Source of the DNA: Spirochaetota bacterium
GTDB taxonomy: Bacteria > Spirochaetota > Spirochaetia > Treponematales > Treponemataceae
NCBI GenBank assembly: GCA_023398165.1
Contig: JAEWSQ010000003.1
Span: 1 to 64,000 of the forward strand
Length of the DNA stretch: 64,000 bases
Direction of reading: 5' to 3'
A model generated the notes under the pieces. The model did no database searches. It saw only the letters and a list, made by a program, of their open reading frames with translations, and was not told the DNA's origin. Made by a program: the position numbers and the translations under genes. This document shows positions 24,705 to 32,639 of this stretch, one piece after another; within the stretch, counting starts at the first letter, position 1, and the number at the start of each line of letters is the position of its first letter.

Positions 24705-26066
24705 CTAATCCTGTAAAATCAGCTCCGACTTAGTGATCCGGTCTTCCTCTCCGGCAGCATTGATCATATAGAGGTCATCAGCATAATTTCTCATTGTTTT
24801 TACAATAAAGACATCTGTTCCCGGAATATACATAACCGTATCGCCTTTAAGAATTGATGTATCTCTGAACGAAATCAGGGGTTCCGGTTTAATTAATCCC
24901 GCCTGATATATTCTCTTATCAGTAGTAAATACAATTATATCTTTATATTGGCGTACTGACGGATAAATACCGTAGTCTTCATCCGGGACTCGATCAAATT
25001 CATCAAAAGTGAAAAGTATCTGCATAGCCCCTGTATGAGCTTTCATCATAACAATATGTAATTGTTTTTTAACACTGGCAGCTTGATCTGTTAATGTATA
25101 AAAATAAAAATTCCCGAATTTATCAGGTCCGTAAAAATTATTCATCGTTCCTGTAAAATCTGCAATCTGTGTACTTTCCAAAGAAGACGTATCGTAACGA
25201 AATAGAAGCTGGTGATCATAATCGGAATATATATCAGGTTTTTCAAGAATATAAAAATTTGCCGAATCTAAAGACCAGGTAAGAGCACAAATGGCATTAT
25301 CAGGGAGAGTTTTTTGAGTTACAATTCCGGATGCCCTGTCCAAAACACATAGTATATACTCATACGTTTCATAATTGTTTATAACATATACACATTTTGT
25401 TAAATCTGGCGACCATGAAAACGAAACATTATCTTCACCTATACAGGTATATAATTCATTAAAAGGAATATCATGTACAAGCTCTGTAAACGTTTCTGTT
25501 TCCCAGTCAAAGATTTCTATTGTGTTTAAATCGCGGTTAGAAAAATAAACACGGCCGAAAGGATCGACTGAATATTCAGTATTTTCCTCATATTCAAAAA
25601 AGGACAAACTCTTATCCTGTATTGTATATATTCCTGCTTTATTATTTCCTGCACACAATAATGTAAAGAATACCTTATCACCTGTCTCAGAAACAGTGAA
25701 CTTATCTGTACTAAACCTTAAAGCCAAGAGATATAAATGCTGCGGAAGAGCTCCTACGTTAAAAGAATAAGGATTCTCCTTAGAAGAAGCATAATCTTCG
25801 CCTTCAATAAAGTATCGTTCAATGAAACTCCATCCTTCAAACACCCAGCCGTCTTCAGGATGCATTTCCGCCCTGACAGTTACAGTCTCTCCGTCTCCAT
25901 GAGTAATAATTATATCTCCTTCGTGACGCAGTTCATTATTTATATAGAGATCTGCATATGAGGGATTCCATGTATAACTCATTTCTCCCGGTTTGTAAGA
26001 ATCCCCGCAGGATAAAATTGATATACATAAAAGAAATAAGATGATCATCTTATAAATTATCTTCAT
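24705..26066 (-). CDS. Predicted lipoprotein with beta-propeller-like repeats
   Basis: The 453-residue product has a signal peptide ending in the lipobox 'ISILSC' (Cys20), so it is anchored in the inner or outer membrane facing the periplasm or surface. Residues about 60-90 contain 'EDGWVFEGWSF', similar to a bacterial 'GW' beta-grasp repeat. The remainder is a series of WD40/TolB-like strands ('GNNKAGIYTIQD', 'SWSPDLTKCVYVINNYETYEYILCVLDRASG', 'LTWSLDSANFYILEKP') consistent with a beta-propeller. The function is unknown; a scaffold or ligand-binding role is likely. It follows a small exported peptide gene on the same strand. Confidence 0.75.
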   Translation of the reverse strand: MKIIYKMIILFLLCISILSCGDSYKPGEMSYTWNPSYADLYINNELRHEGDIIITHGDGETVTVRAEMHPEDGWVFEGWSFIERYFIEGEDYASSKENPYSFNVGALPQHLYLLALRFSTDKFTVSETGDKVFFTLLCAGNNKAGIYTIQDKSLSFFEYEENTEYSVDPFGRVYFSNRDLNTIEIFDWETETFTELVHDIPFNELYTCIGEDNVSFSWSPDLTKCVYVINNYETYEYILCVLDRASGIVTQKTLPDNAICALTWSLDSANFYILEKPDIYSDYDHQLLFRYDTSSLESTQIADFTGTMNNFYGPDKFGNFYFYTLTDQAASVKKQLHIVMMKAHTGAMQILFTFDEFDRVPDEDYGIYPSVRQYKDIIVFTTDKRIYQAGLIKPEPLISFRDTSILKGDTVMYIPGTDVFIVKTMRNYADDLYMINAAGEEDRITKSELILQD

Positions 26067-26092
26067 GTGCTTTCTCTTCTTCTGCCTAAAAT

Positions 26093-26305
26093 CTATAAAA
26101 AAAATATGAAAAAAAGCTGCTTGTTAAAATAACCAGCGCTTGCGTAGGGAGGACGGACTCCATCGGTATCTGTAATTACAGGATCTATAGAAGCTGCCGT
26201 TCCGTTTATTGAATTTGCTGTTAATGGGGTTGTATAATAGGAAACGCAGACTGTGATGCAAAATAGTGCTGTTAACATTGTTAGTAAACAGAAATACTTT
26301 TTCAT
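26093..26305 (-). CDS. Small exported protein
   Basis: The 70-residue product begins with a basic N-terminus and hydrophobic core, 'MKKYFCLLTMLTALFCITVCVSYYTT', typical of a signal peptide. A Cys at residue 20 could be lipidated, but the lipobox is weak. The mature part is only about 50 residues, Thr/Ser-rich and ending in a hydrophobic 'NKQLFFIFFL' that may be a membrane anchor. GGAGAGAG lies about eight bases before the ATG. It may be a truncated or phase-type small lipoprotein. It is not recognised. Confidence 0.45.
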   Translation of the reverse strand: MKKYFCLLTMLTALFCITVCVSYYTTPLTANSINGTAASIDPVITDTDGVRPPYASAGYFNKQLFFIFFL

Positions 26306-26335
26306 AAATCTCTCTCCAATCCCTAATTATATTAC

Positions 26336-26737
26336 CTATTCTGTCTTCTCAAACTCATACGGCCAGCGTTTATATCCTCCCCAGTTCATCATTCTGGTAT
26401 AGCCTTCTTTTTCCAGCTTCGATATAACAGCGCCTGCTCTTCCGCCTGTTTCGCAGTATACTATTAAGTATTGGGTCTTCGGCAGTTCATTAATCCTATC
26501 CATCACTTCTGAAGAAGGGTAGCTTTTTGCTGTAGGTATGTGTCCGGCGTTATAGGCCGAAGCGGGGCGGACATCGATAATCCATATGTCGTCCCGGGGG
26601 TTGTCTGTGATCTGTTTTAAGACTGCAGGATCAAGGTAGGGTTTAAGCATTGCGCCGTCGCTCGAAATGTCCCCTGTCATACAGCTTGTCAGTACCAGCA
26701 GTACTGCAATAATCCATACCAATTGTAATTTTTTCAT
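26336..26737 (-). CDS. Rhodanese-domain lipoprotein
   Basis: The 133-residue product has a lipoprotein signal ('VLLVLTSC', Cys19) followed by a single rhodanese domain: 'DIWIIDVRPASAYNAGHIPTA' and the active-site loop 'IVYCETGGRAG' with catalytic Cys95. It would be periplasmic and membrane anchored, handling sulfane sulfur or acting as a thiol carrier; the true substrate is unknown. The start at 26737 is set by AGGAGG five bases upstream; the in-frame extension to 26794 runs into the preceding gene's end. Likely part of the yqaE-Dabb-rhodanese transcription unit. Confidence 0.87.
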   Translation of the reverse strand: MKKLQLVWIIAVLLVLTSCMTGDISSDGAMLKPYLDPAVLKQITDNPRDDIWIIDVRPASAYNAGHIPTAKSYPSSEVMDRINELPKTQYLIVYCETGGRAGAVISKLEKEGYTRMMNWGGYKRWPYEFEKTE

Positions 26738-26754
26738 AGGCCCTCCTAACATTA

Positions 26755-27057
26755 TTATACTTCGTAATCTGCAACACGCCTTTCTGTTCTGCACTCTAAA
26801 ACAAAACGGGCTGCTTCCTTATGAACCGGGTGTACCTGATACGCCTCAAGCGCTTCTTTGGATTCAAACTCGGAATAAAGCACCACATCGCTTGCGCATT
26901 CATCCTGTGTAAAATTGATGCCGACTTCCAGTTTTAAAAGTCCTGGAATTTGACCGACAAGGTTTTCAAGTTTTTCCTTTATCAGCCTGGCATTTTCTTC
27001 TTTTGAATTTCCCTGAGCTTTTTCTTTAAGTCTCCACGCAACAATATGTTTTACCAT
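26755..27057 (-). CDS. Dabb (stress-responsive A/B barrel) protein
   Basis: The 100-residue product is a complete dimeric alpha/beta barrel: 'MVKHIVAWRLKEKAQGNSKEENARLIKEKLENLVGQIPGLLKLEVGINF' and 'VVLYSEFESKEALEAYQVHPVHKEAARFV', with the conserved 'Y..HP.H' block. Function varies in this family, from stress-related proteins to small-molecule enzymes. The start at 27057 was chosen over an upstream extension since AGGAG lies directly before it and the extension would read through the tiny yqaE gene. It sits two bases after the yqaE stop and is translationally linked to it. Confidence 0.85.
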   Translation of the reverse strand: MVKHIVAWRLKEKAQGNSKEENARLIKEKLENLVGQIPGLLKLEVGINFTQDECASDVVLYSEFESKEALEAYQVHPVHKEAARFVLECRTERRVADYEV

Positions 27058-27059
27058 AA

Positions 27060-27212
27060 TTATCTCCTGTTGTTTATTATGAGTGCTGCAATAACACCGG
27101 GAACCCAGCCGGCTGCTGTTAATAATGAAACTATCAGTACAGAACCGCATCCCTTATCTAAAACTGCAAGGGGCGGAAGAAGTATGCATAATACTGCCCG
27201 TAAAAAACCCAT
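27060..27212 (-). CDS. yqaE: YqaE/Pmp3-family small membrane protein
   Basis: A 50-residue ORF reads 'MGFLRAVLCILLPPLAVLDKGCGSVLIVSLLTAAGWVPGVIAALIINNRR'. It carries the family's hallmark 'ILLPPLAV...KGCG' and 'GWVPGVIAALII' and two transmembrane helices. Pmp3/YqaE proteins are inner-membrane proteolipids induced by osmotic or cold stress in other organisms. AGGAG lies seven bases before the ATG, and the Dabb start follows two bases after the stop, its ribosome site lying inside this gene. The leader carries a shortened copy of the multi-hairpin element. Confidence 0.88.
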   Translation of the reverse strand: MGFLRAVLCILLPPLAVLDKGCGSVLIVSLLTAAGWVPGVIAALIINNRR

Positions 27213-27232
27213 GATAATTCTCCTAAAAAAAA

Positions 27233-27307
27233 GACAAGGAGAAAACTTGAGTTTTCGAATTGTCTTTTTATATGTACTTTCTTAGACGCTTTTTATCATA
27301 CCTCTTT
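27233..27307 (-). repeat. Dispersed hairpin leader element, copy 3 (internally deleted)
   Basis: The outer GACAA/TTGTC stem with GAAAAC/GTTTTC and the far end (TCTTAGACGCTTTTTATCA) are present, joined by 'GTACTTTC', so the two middle hairpins are missing. The stop codon of the upstream MATE gene (TGA at 27296-27298) lies inside the element. The yqaE start is 20 bases beyond the outer stem. Confidence 0.8.
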
Positions 27308-28651
27308 TGTATGTTCGTCTATTACTCTTTTACCTATCCATCGTCCGCTTTTCCATCTCCAGATGTTTATTATAGCACGAATTGTCTCATCCGCAAGAAG
27401 GCACATCCATACGCTGAAAATCCCTCCGCCCAAAGCAACACAGGCTATAAGAACCGGAACGAGACCCCACATGAATACCAGACTGATAATGACAGAAAAT
27501 TTTCCGTCTCCGGCTGTTTTTAAGGCGACTCCGCCCAGCACATTTACCGCGCGTATGGGCTCCATTGCAAGCGCAATGAACAAAAGAGGAATTGAAAGCG
27601 ATATTATAAGGGAATCTTTGGTGAAAAATGATAAGAAGAAGGTAGGGAAAAGAACCACAAAGAGGTATACAGCAAAGGCGAATGAACAGATAATTGAGGC
27701 AATTTTCCAGTATGTCTTTCTAACCTTATCTGTCTCGCCCGAGCCCAGATAGTGGCTCATGAGTATCTGTCCTCCCATTGTAAGCGACCACGAGGCTGCC
27801 ATATCGAGAAAGTTAAATTTATTTACATAGGTATTCGCGCTCATTGCCTCAGAGCCGAGTTTAATAATAACGGCTGATACTATAATGCTCTGTACCGTAT
27901 AGCTGAATGGTTCAAGTGCTGCGGGAACCCCGATTCTGAGTATGGGCATAACCACTTTTTTTGCATTCTGTATGAGGTTTTCTGTAAAGATTGAAACCTT
28001 TTCCCTTACATGAACCATGTAAAAAATTACGAGGAACCCAATAAAATAGGATATTACAGTTGCGAGCGCTATTCCTTTGATTCCCATTTCGGGGAAAATC
28101 CAGAAACCGGTCAGAAGAGCCCAATTCAAGGGGATGTTTAAAAGATTTGTTGTCATTGAGGCTGCCATATTCAGGTGGGTCAATCCCTTTGAAGCGAGTA
28201 TTGAACCGTAAGAAGTCCGCAGTCCTACAATAATAAAATTAAAAACGATTATTGATAAATACGATGAGGCATATTCATTTTGCGTGCTGTTCATGCCGAG
28301 CATAAACCCGATTTTTTTTGAAAATATCAGCATGACACAAGCCAGAATTGTTCCCATTAATGTGCTTATTACAATATTTGCAAACCATGTTGGAACTACC
28401 TGATCATCTTTTTTCGCTCCCATGTACTGCGCCGAAACACTTGTACCTGCGGAGGTAAACTGGGGAATAATAAAGTATCCGAGCCACAAAACAGAAGCGA
28501 GCATTCCGACAGAACCGGCTGCCTCATCCGACACCATGCTTATAAACAGCGTATCGGTAAAGGCTGTAATTCCGCCCGTGAGTTCTTCGATGAACATCGG
28601 CCACGACAGTTTAAAAAGATTTAGACGGCGTCCGTCACTAAGTTTTTCCAT
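27296..28651 (-). CDS. MATE-family efflux protein
   Basis: The 451-residue protein with ~12 hydrophobic segments has MATE features ('LSWPMFIEELTGGITAFTDTLFISMVSDEAAGSVGM', 'GILASKGLTHLNMAAS', 'GGVALKTAGDGKFSVI'). It would extrude toxic compounds with Na+ or H+. No ribosome site precedes the ATG; a TTTACA/TACAAA promoter (28661-28689) places the transcript start at or within a couple of bases of it. The C-terminal codons 'KEV-stop' lie in the hairpin element (27233-27307), so this gene may have gained a new end when the element inserted. Confidence 0.87.
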   Translation of the reverse strand: MEKLSDGRRLNLFKLSWPMFIEELTGGITAFTDTLFISMVSDEAAGSVGMLASVLWLGYFIIPQFTSAGTSVSAQYMGAKKDDQVVPTWFANIVISTLMGTILACVMLIFSKKIGFMLGMNSTQNEYASSYLSIIVFNFIIVGLRTSYGSILASKGLTHLNMAASMTTNLLNIPLNWALLTGFWIFPEMGIKGIALATVISYFIGFLVIFYMVHVREKVSIFTENLIQNAKKVVMPILRIGVPAALEPFSYTVQSIIVSAVIIKLGSEAMSANTYVNKFNFLDMAASWSLTMGGQILMSHYLGSGETDKVRKTYWKIASIICSFAFAVYLFVVLFPTFFLSFFTKDSLIISLSIPLLFIALAMEPIRAVNVLGGVALKTAGDGKFSVIISLVFMWGLVPVLIACVALGGGIFSVWMCLLADETIRAIINIWRWKSGRWIGKRVIDEHTKEV

Positions 28652-28660
28652 AATGATTTA

Positions 28661-28689
28661 TTTGTATCAGTATGAAGGGCGAGTGTAAA
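28661..28689 (-). promoter_or_regulatory. Promoter giving a leaderless or very short-leader MATE mRNA
   Basis: On the minus strand TTTACA (28684-28689), 17-base spacer and TACAAA (28661-28666) are followed after nine bases by the ATG at 28651. No ribosome site lies in that gap. Confidence 0.6.
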
Positions 28690-28768
28690 GCACTTTATGG
28701 TGAGTTAATTACACACTCTTTCCACTTTGTATTATATTATTATAATTATAGATTAATAGGGGTGCGCT

Positions 28769-29692
28769 ATGGAAACACAATTTGATACTGTCATAATCGG
28801 CAAGGGGCCGGCAGGGGTATCTGCAGCTCTCTACCTTAAACGTGCAAAACATTCTGTTTTAATTATTGGAAAGGATCTTGGAGCTTTGGGCAAGGCTCTG
28901 AAAATTGAAAACTATTATGGTTTGGAAAAACCTGTTTCCGGCGAAGAACTTGCACAGAACGGCATTAAACAGGCTGAATCCCTTGGTATTCCAGTCCTTA
29001 CTGGAGAAGTTATTTCGATGGAAGCTTTATACGGTGAGGAGCCTTATAGATTTCTGACAGTTGTTAAAGAAGCTGATAAAAAGACTGCGTTCAAGGCAAA
29101 AACTGTGCTTATTGCGACCGGCAAGCAGAGAACAGGGCTCAAAGTGCCGGGTTTTGAAGAATATAAGGGCAAGGGAATAAGCTTCTGTGCGGTGTGCGAC
29201 GGTTTCTTCTATAAAAATAAGGCTGTAGCCGTGATTGGAAGCGGTGCGTATGCACTTTCCGAGGTTGAGCATCTTTTTAATCTTACAAAAGATATTACTC
29301 TTTTTACAAACGGCGCTTCACTTGAAGCAGATGTGCCTGAAGGTGTTAGGATTGTAAAAGGGAAGATTGCAAAAATTACCGGGGAAGAGGCGGTTACCGG
29401 AATCGTTGCGGTAACAGACAGCGGTACTTCCACAGAAGTTCACAGTGTTCAGGGAATTTTTGTTGCCCTGGGGACTGCAGGCGCTTCAGACTTTGCGGCA
29501 AAACTGGGGCTTGCTGTAGGAACAGGCGCTGACAGCAGTACACTTATTACCGACAGCGGCATGAGAACCAACTTTCCCGGTATTTATGCAGCGGGAGATG
29601 CCGCAGGCGGGTTCCTTCAGGTTGTGAAAGCTGCTTCAGACGGGGCTATTGCGGCAAAAACGATCGGTGCTGAACTTCAGACCTTAAAATAA
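28769..29692 (+). CDS. Thioredoxin reductase-like FAD/NAD(P)-dependent oxidoreductase
   Basis: The 307-residue product has the low-molecular-weight thioredoxin reductase plan: FAD motif 'VIIGKGPAGVSAALYLKRA' (about 9-27), redox pair Cys140/Cys143 in 'FCAVCDGFF', nucleotide motif 'AVIGSGAYALSE' (about 155-166), and C-terminal 'NFPGIYAAGDAAGGFLQVVKA'. The NAD(P) motif is GSGAYA rather than GGGDSA, so cofactor preference or partner may differ from standard TrxB. It could reduce thioredoxin, ferredoxin or another disulfide. AGGGGTG precedes the ATG. A strong terminator follows. Confidence 0.83.
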   Translation: METQFDTVIIGKGPAGVSAALYLKRAKHSVLIIGKDLGALGKALKIENYYGLEKPVSGEELAQNGIKQAESLGIPVLTGEVISMEALYGEEPYRFLTVVKEADKKTAFKAKTVLIATGKQRTGLKVPGFEEYKGKGISFCAVCDGFFYKNKAVAVIGSGAYALSEVEHLFNLTKDITLFTNGASLEADVPEGVRIVKGKIAKITGEEAVTGIVAVTDSGTSTEVHSVQGIFVALGTAGASDFAAKLGLAVGTGADSSTLITDSGMRTNFPGIYAAGDAAGGFLQVVKAASDGAIAAKTIGAELQTLK

Positions 29693-29721
29693 TCCTTTAA
29701 AAGACTTATAAAAATTTTTAA

Positions 29722-29761
29722 GTGCGGCGGTTTTTTTCCAGAAAACTTGCCGCTTTTTTTA
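29722..29761 (+). terminator. Intrinsic terminator after the TrxR-like gene
   Basis: Plus-strand GTGCGGCGG...CTTGCCGC stem with T-runs on both sides (TTTTTTT in the loop and TTTTTTTATTTTT after the stem). Confidence 0.8.
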
Positions 29762-29813
29762 TTTTTAATTATATTTTAACTATATCACCTAGATAAACTT
29801 ATAGAGGAAAAAC

Positions 29814-31802
29814 ATGGCCAAGTATCAGTTTCAAACAGAAGTGTCCCAGCTTCTAAAATTAATTATTCACTCTCTGTACTCAAACAAAGATATTTTCCTT
29901 CGGGAAATTGTTTCAAATGCATCGGATGCGCTCGACAAATTAAAGTATTTAACGCTTTCTGATGAAGCGTATAAGCCGGTAGTTTTCAATCCGCGCATCG
30001 ACATTTCTTTCGATGAGAATGCAAAAACTCTTACCGTACAGGACAGCGGAATCGGTATGGATGAGGCGGACTTAACATCAAATCTCGGTACCATTGCGCG
30101 TTCAGGCACAAAGGCTTTCCTTGAGAAGCTTGAAAAAGAGGCAAAAAAAGATTCAGCCCTCATCGGCCAGTTCGGTGTCGGTTTTTACTCTGCATTTATG
30201 GCTTCGACAAGAATCGATGTTATTACTAAAAAAGCCGGAACCGGTAAAATCTTCAAATGGACCAGCGACGGTACAGAGTCATACGATATTGAAGAACTCG
30301 CTTTAGACAGTGACGAGACAAAAAAATACGGTTTTGACAAAGATGGTTCAAACGGTGCGGTAATTGTAATGCACTTGAGCGATGAAGATAAAGGCTATGC
30401 TTCCCGATGGAAGATCGAAGACCTTGTAAAACGCTACAGCGATCATATTGCTTTCCCGATTTTCCTCCATTACGAACAGAAAAAGTTCGACGACAAAGGA
30501 AAGGAAACCGGTAAAGAAGATAAAATCGATCAGATTAACAGTGCAAGCGCATTGTGGAAGAGAGCCAAGAGCGATCTTAAAAAAGAAGACTATAACGATT
30601 TTTATAAGACTCTTTCACATGATACCCAGGATCCTCTCATATATGTGCACACCAATGCGGAAGGTACACAGGAATATACAACTCTTTTCTATGTTCCGCA
30701 GACAGCACCCTTCGACATGTATCAGGCGGATTATAAGAGCGGCGTAAAACTCTATGTTAAACGCGTATTCATCACCGATGACGACCGCGAGCTGCTTCCT
30801 GCATACCTTCGGTTTGTACGCGGTATTATTGACTCCGAAGATCTTCCGCTTAACGTAAGCCGTGAAATTCTTCAGCAGAATAGAATTCTTTCAACGATTA
30901 AAACCTCTTCTGTTAAAAAACTCTTAAGCGAGTTTAAGAAGATGGCGGATGCTGCTGATAAAGCTAAGAAGACACTTGCAGAAGCTGGTGTTGGTGTTGA
31001 GCCCAGTGCGGAAAACAAGGAAAAAATTGATACTTGGAACAGTTTTATAAGCCAGTATAACAGACCCCTTAAAGAAGGTTTGTACTCGGATTTCGCCAAC
31101 CGCGAAGAAATTGCAGAGATTATCAGATTTAAAAGTACTGCAGCAGAAGGTACAGGCGATGATGCATGGACAAGTTTTGCAGACTATGTTCAGCGCATGA
31201 AAAGCGATCAAAAAGCAATTTACTTTATCACCGGAGGCGACGAGAAAAATCTTCGTTCTTCTCCGCTTCTCGAGGCATACAAGGCAAAGGGCTTTGAAGT
31301 TCTTATTATGGCAGACGATATTGACGACATCGTAATTCCCTCTCTTAATAAGTACAAGGAATTTGACCTTAAGGCTGTGAACAGGGCAGGAAGCGACGAA
31401 GAGCTCGGTGTGGATAAAAAAGAAGCCGAGAAAAAAGAGAAAGAATTTAAACCGATTGTAGAAAAAATTAAGACAGCTCTCGGCGACAAGGTTAAGGACG
31501 TACATCTTTCAAAACGTCTTTCCGATTCCCCCTCATGCATCGTTGTCGATGAAAACGACCCCTCTCTTCAGATGGAGCGCATGATGAAAGCCATGGGTCA
31601 ATCCGGCATGGGCGAAGTGAAACCGATTCTCGAAGTAAACGGAGATCACAGTCTCGTGTCCAAACTCAAAGATACTGACGATGCGGATTTTATCTCAGAC
31701 GTTTCTTTTGTTCTTCTGGATCAGGCGCTTCTCTTAAGCGGAGCGGAATTAAAAGATCCTGCGGATTTTGTTAAGAGAATGAATAAGCTTCTAACCCGCT
31801 AG
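29814..31802 (+). CDS. htpG: Molecular chaperone HtpG (Hsp90)
   Basis: The 662-residue product is a full-length bacterial Hsp90: N-terminal GHKL ATPase domain ('YQFQTEVSQLLKLIIHSLYSNKDIFLREIVSNASDALDKLKY', 'QDSGIGMDEADLTSNLGTIARSGTKAFLEKL', 'IGQFGVGFYSAFMA'), middle domain with catalytic Arg in 'NVSREILQQNRIL', and C-terminal dimerisation region. It is a cytosolic ATP-dependent chaperone. GAGGAAAAAC precedes the ATG. The gene is bounded by terminators on both sides, so it is monocistronic. Upstream sequence shows no obvious CIRCE element. Confidence 0.97.
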   Translation: MAKYQFQTEVSQLLKLIIHSLYSNKDIFLREIVSNASDALDKLKYLTLSDEAYKPVVFNPRIDISFDENAKTLTVQDSGIGMDEADLTSNLGTIARSGTKAFLEKLEKEAKKDSALIGQFGVGFYSAFMASTRIDVITKKAGTGKIFKWTSDGTESYDIEELALDSDETKKYGFDKDGSNGAVIVMHLSDEDKGYASRWKIEDLVKRYSDHIAFPIFLHYEQKKFDDKGKETGKEDKIDQINSASALWKRAKSDLKKEDYNDFYKTLSHDTQDPLIYVHTNAEGTQEYTTLFYVPQTAPFDMYQADYKSGVKLYVKRVFITDDDRELLPAYLRFVRGIIDSEDLPLNVSREILQQNRILSTIKTSSVKKLLSEFKKMADAADKAKKTLAEAGVGVEPSAENKEKIDTWNSFISQYNRPLKEGLYSDFANREEIAEIIRFKSTAAEGTGDDAWTSFADYVQRMKSDQKAIYFITGGDEKNLRSSPLLEAYKAKGFEVLIMADDIDDIVIPSLNKYKEFDLKAVNRAGSDEELGVDKKEAEKKEKEFKPIVEKIKTALGDKVKDVHLSKRLSDSPSCIVVDENDPSLQMERMMKAMGQSGMGEVKPILEVNGDHSLVSKLKDTDDADFISDVSFVLLDQALLLSGAELKDPADFVKRMNKLLTR

Positions 31803-31824
31803 AACTTTAGACGCTGATGGTAAA

Positions 31825-31881
31825 GGGCATCCGGTTGTTTCTCCCTGGTTGTACAAGGGAGAAAGACGGATGCCTTTTTTG
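31825..31881. terminator. Strong intrinsic terminator (htpG / YtfJ-like gene, convergent)
   Basis: GGGCATCCG...TCTCCCT pairs with AGGGAGA...CGGATGCC in a long stem (over 15 bp) with a short loop, then TTTTTTG. It lies between convergent genes and may act on both strands. Confidence 0.85.
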
Positions 31882-31898
31882 TTAAGATTGGCAGCAGT

Positions 31899-32414
31899 TT
31901 ACAGATTCTGTTCCCGGAACAGATTTTCGAGGGTTTGAACAATTACTTTTTCATCTTCGGGACTAATTGCACTTTGTATATGGTAGACAATTGCTCCCTG
32001 CGGATTAAAAATAATCAGGTGAGGGTTTTCAAGATTCAGAAGCAGATCCTGTTTCATTTCACCCTTCCAGTCGCCGTAGATGGTCTGTTTATACTGTTCG
32101 GAGACGGCAATGAGTCCTTTTTTCCAAAGTGCTACAAAGGGCCATTTCGCCTCCGTACAGTCGGTAACTCCAAGAATCTGAACAAAATTCTTTCTGTCAT
32201 CATTTAGACCGTTCATGAGCCCTTCCAGGTTTTTTTTCACGGTCTCATTAACGTTCATTGTCTTATACGTTTCATAAAAACAAACTGTTATTCTTCCTTC
32301 AAGCTGTTCCTTCCTGAACTCAATACCGTCTCCCGAAAGCAGCACATACGAAGTCTGAGCGGAAAAAACTGCCGCACATAATAGTAATAAAGTGCATGTT
32401 ACAATTCTTTTCAT
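31899..32414 (-). CDS. Exported thioredoxin-fold protein (YtfJ-like)
   Basis: The 171-residue product has a cleavable signal peptide ('MKRIVTCTLLLLCAAVFSAQ') and a thioredoxin-like body: 'LEGRITVCFYETYKTMNVNETV' and 'WKGEMKQDLLLNLENPHLIIFNPQGAIVYHIQSAISPE'. It lacks a CxxC redox pair; the region after the first strand instead has 'ETYKT', as in the YtfJ group of periplasmic thioredoxin-fold proteins of unknown function. Convergent with htpG and separated from it by a bidirectional terminator. Not linked to the oad genes: 83 bases separate them. Confidence 0.65.
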   Translation of the reverse strand: MKRIVTCTLLLLCAAVFSAQTSYVLLSGDGIEFRKEQLEGRITVCFYETYKTMNVNETVKKNLEGLMNGLNDDRKNFVQILGVTDCTEAKWPFVALWKKGLIAVSEQYKQTIYGDWKGEMKQDLLLNLENPHLIIFNPQGAIVYHIQSAISPEDEKVIVQTLENLFREQNL

Positions 32415-32497
32415 TATAAACCTGTCAGGTAATCCTTTTCACTTGTTGCATATTCACTGTCTATTAGACACGCCCGTTAGAAAAAAAAGAGGCTTAT

Positions 32498-32638
32498 TTA
32501 TGTATCTTTTTTTGGAAGCTTATTGATAAATTTTATTCCGAAATGAACAACCGCAATAAGCATAATCATAAACGTAAAGAGTACGGCCATTCCTGTTCCC
32601 ATGAGAATAAAGCTTCTTTCCAATGCTGCAATATCCAT
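32498..32638 (-). CDS. oadG: OadG-type small subunit of sodium-translocating decarboxylase
   Basis: A 46-residue ORF has one transmembrane helix: 'SFILMGTGMAVLFTFMIMLIAVVHFGIKFINKLP'. The membrane-anchor gamma subunit of Na+-pumping oxaloacetate/methylmalonyl-CoA decarboxylases has this size and pattern ('GMG...FF.L..L'). It starts one base after the oadB stop (TGATATG), with a GGAGGCT ribosome site inside the end of oadB. The gamma subunit tethers the biotin-dependent alpha subunit to the membrane pump. No alpha or biotin carrier gene is present in this window. Confidence 0.75.
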   Translation of the reverse strand: MDIAALERSFILMGTGMAVLFTFMIMLIAVVHFGIKFINKLPKKDT

Positions 32639-32639
32639 A

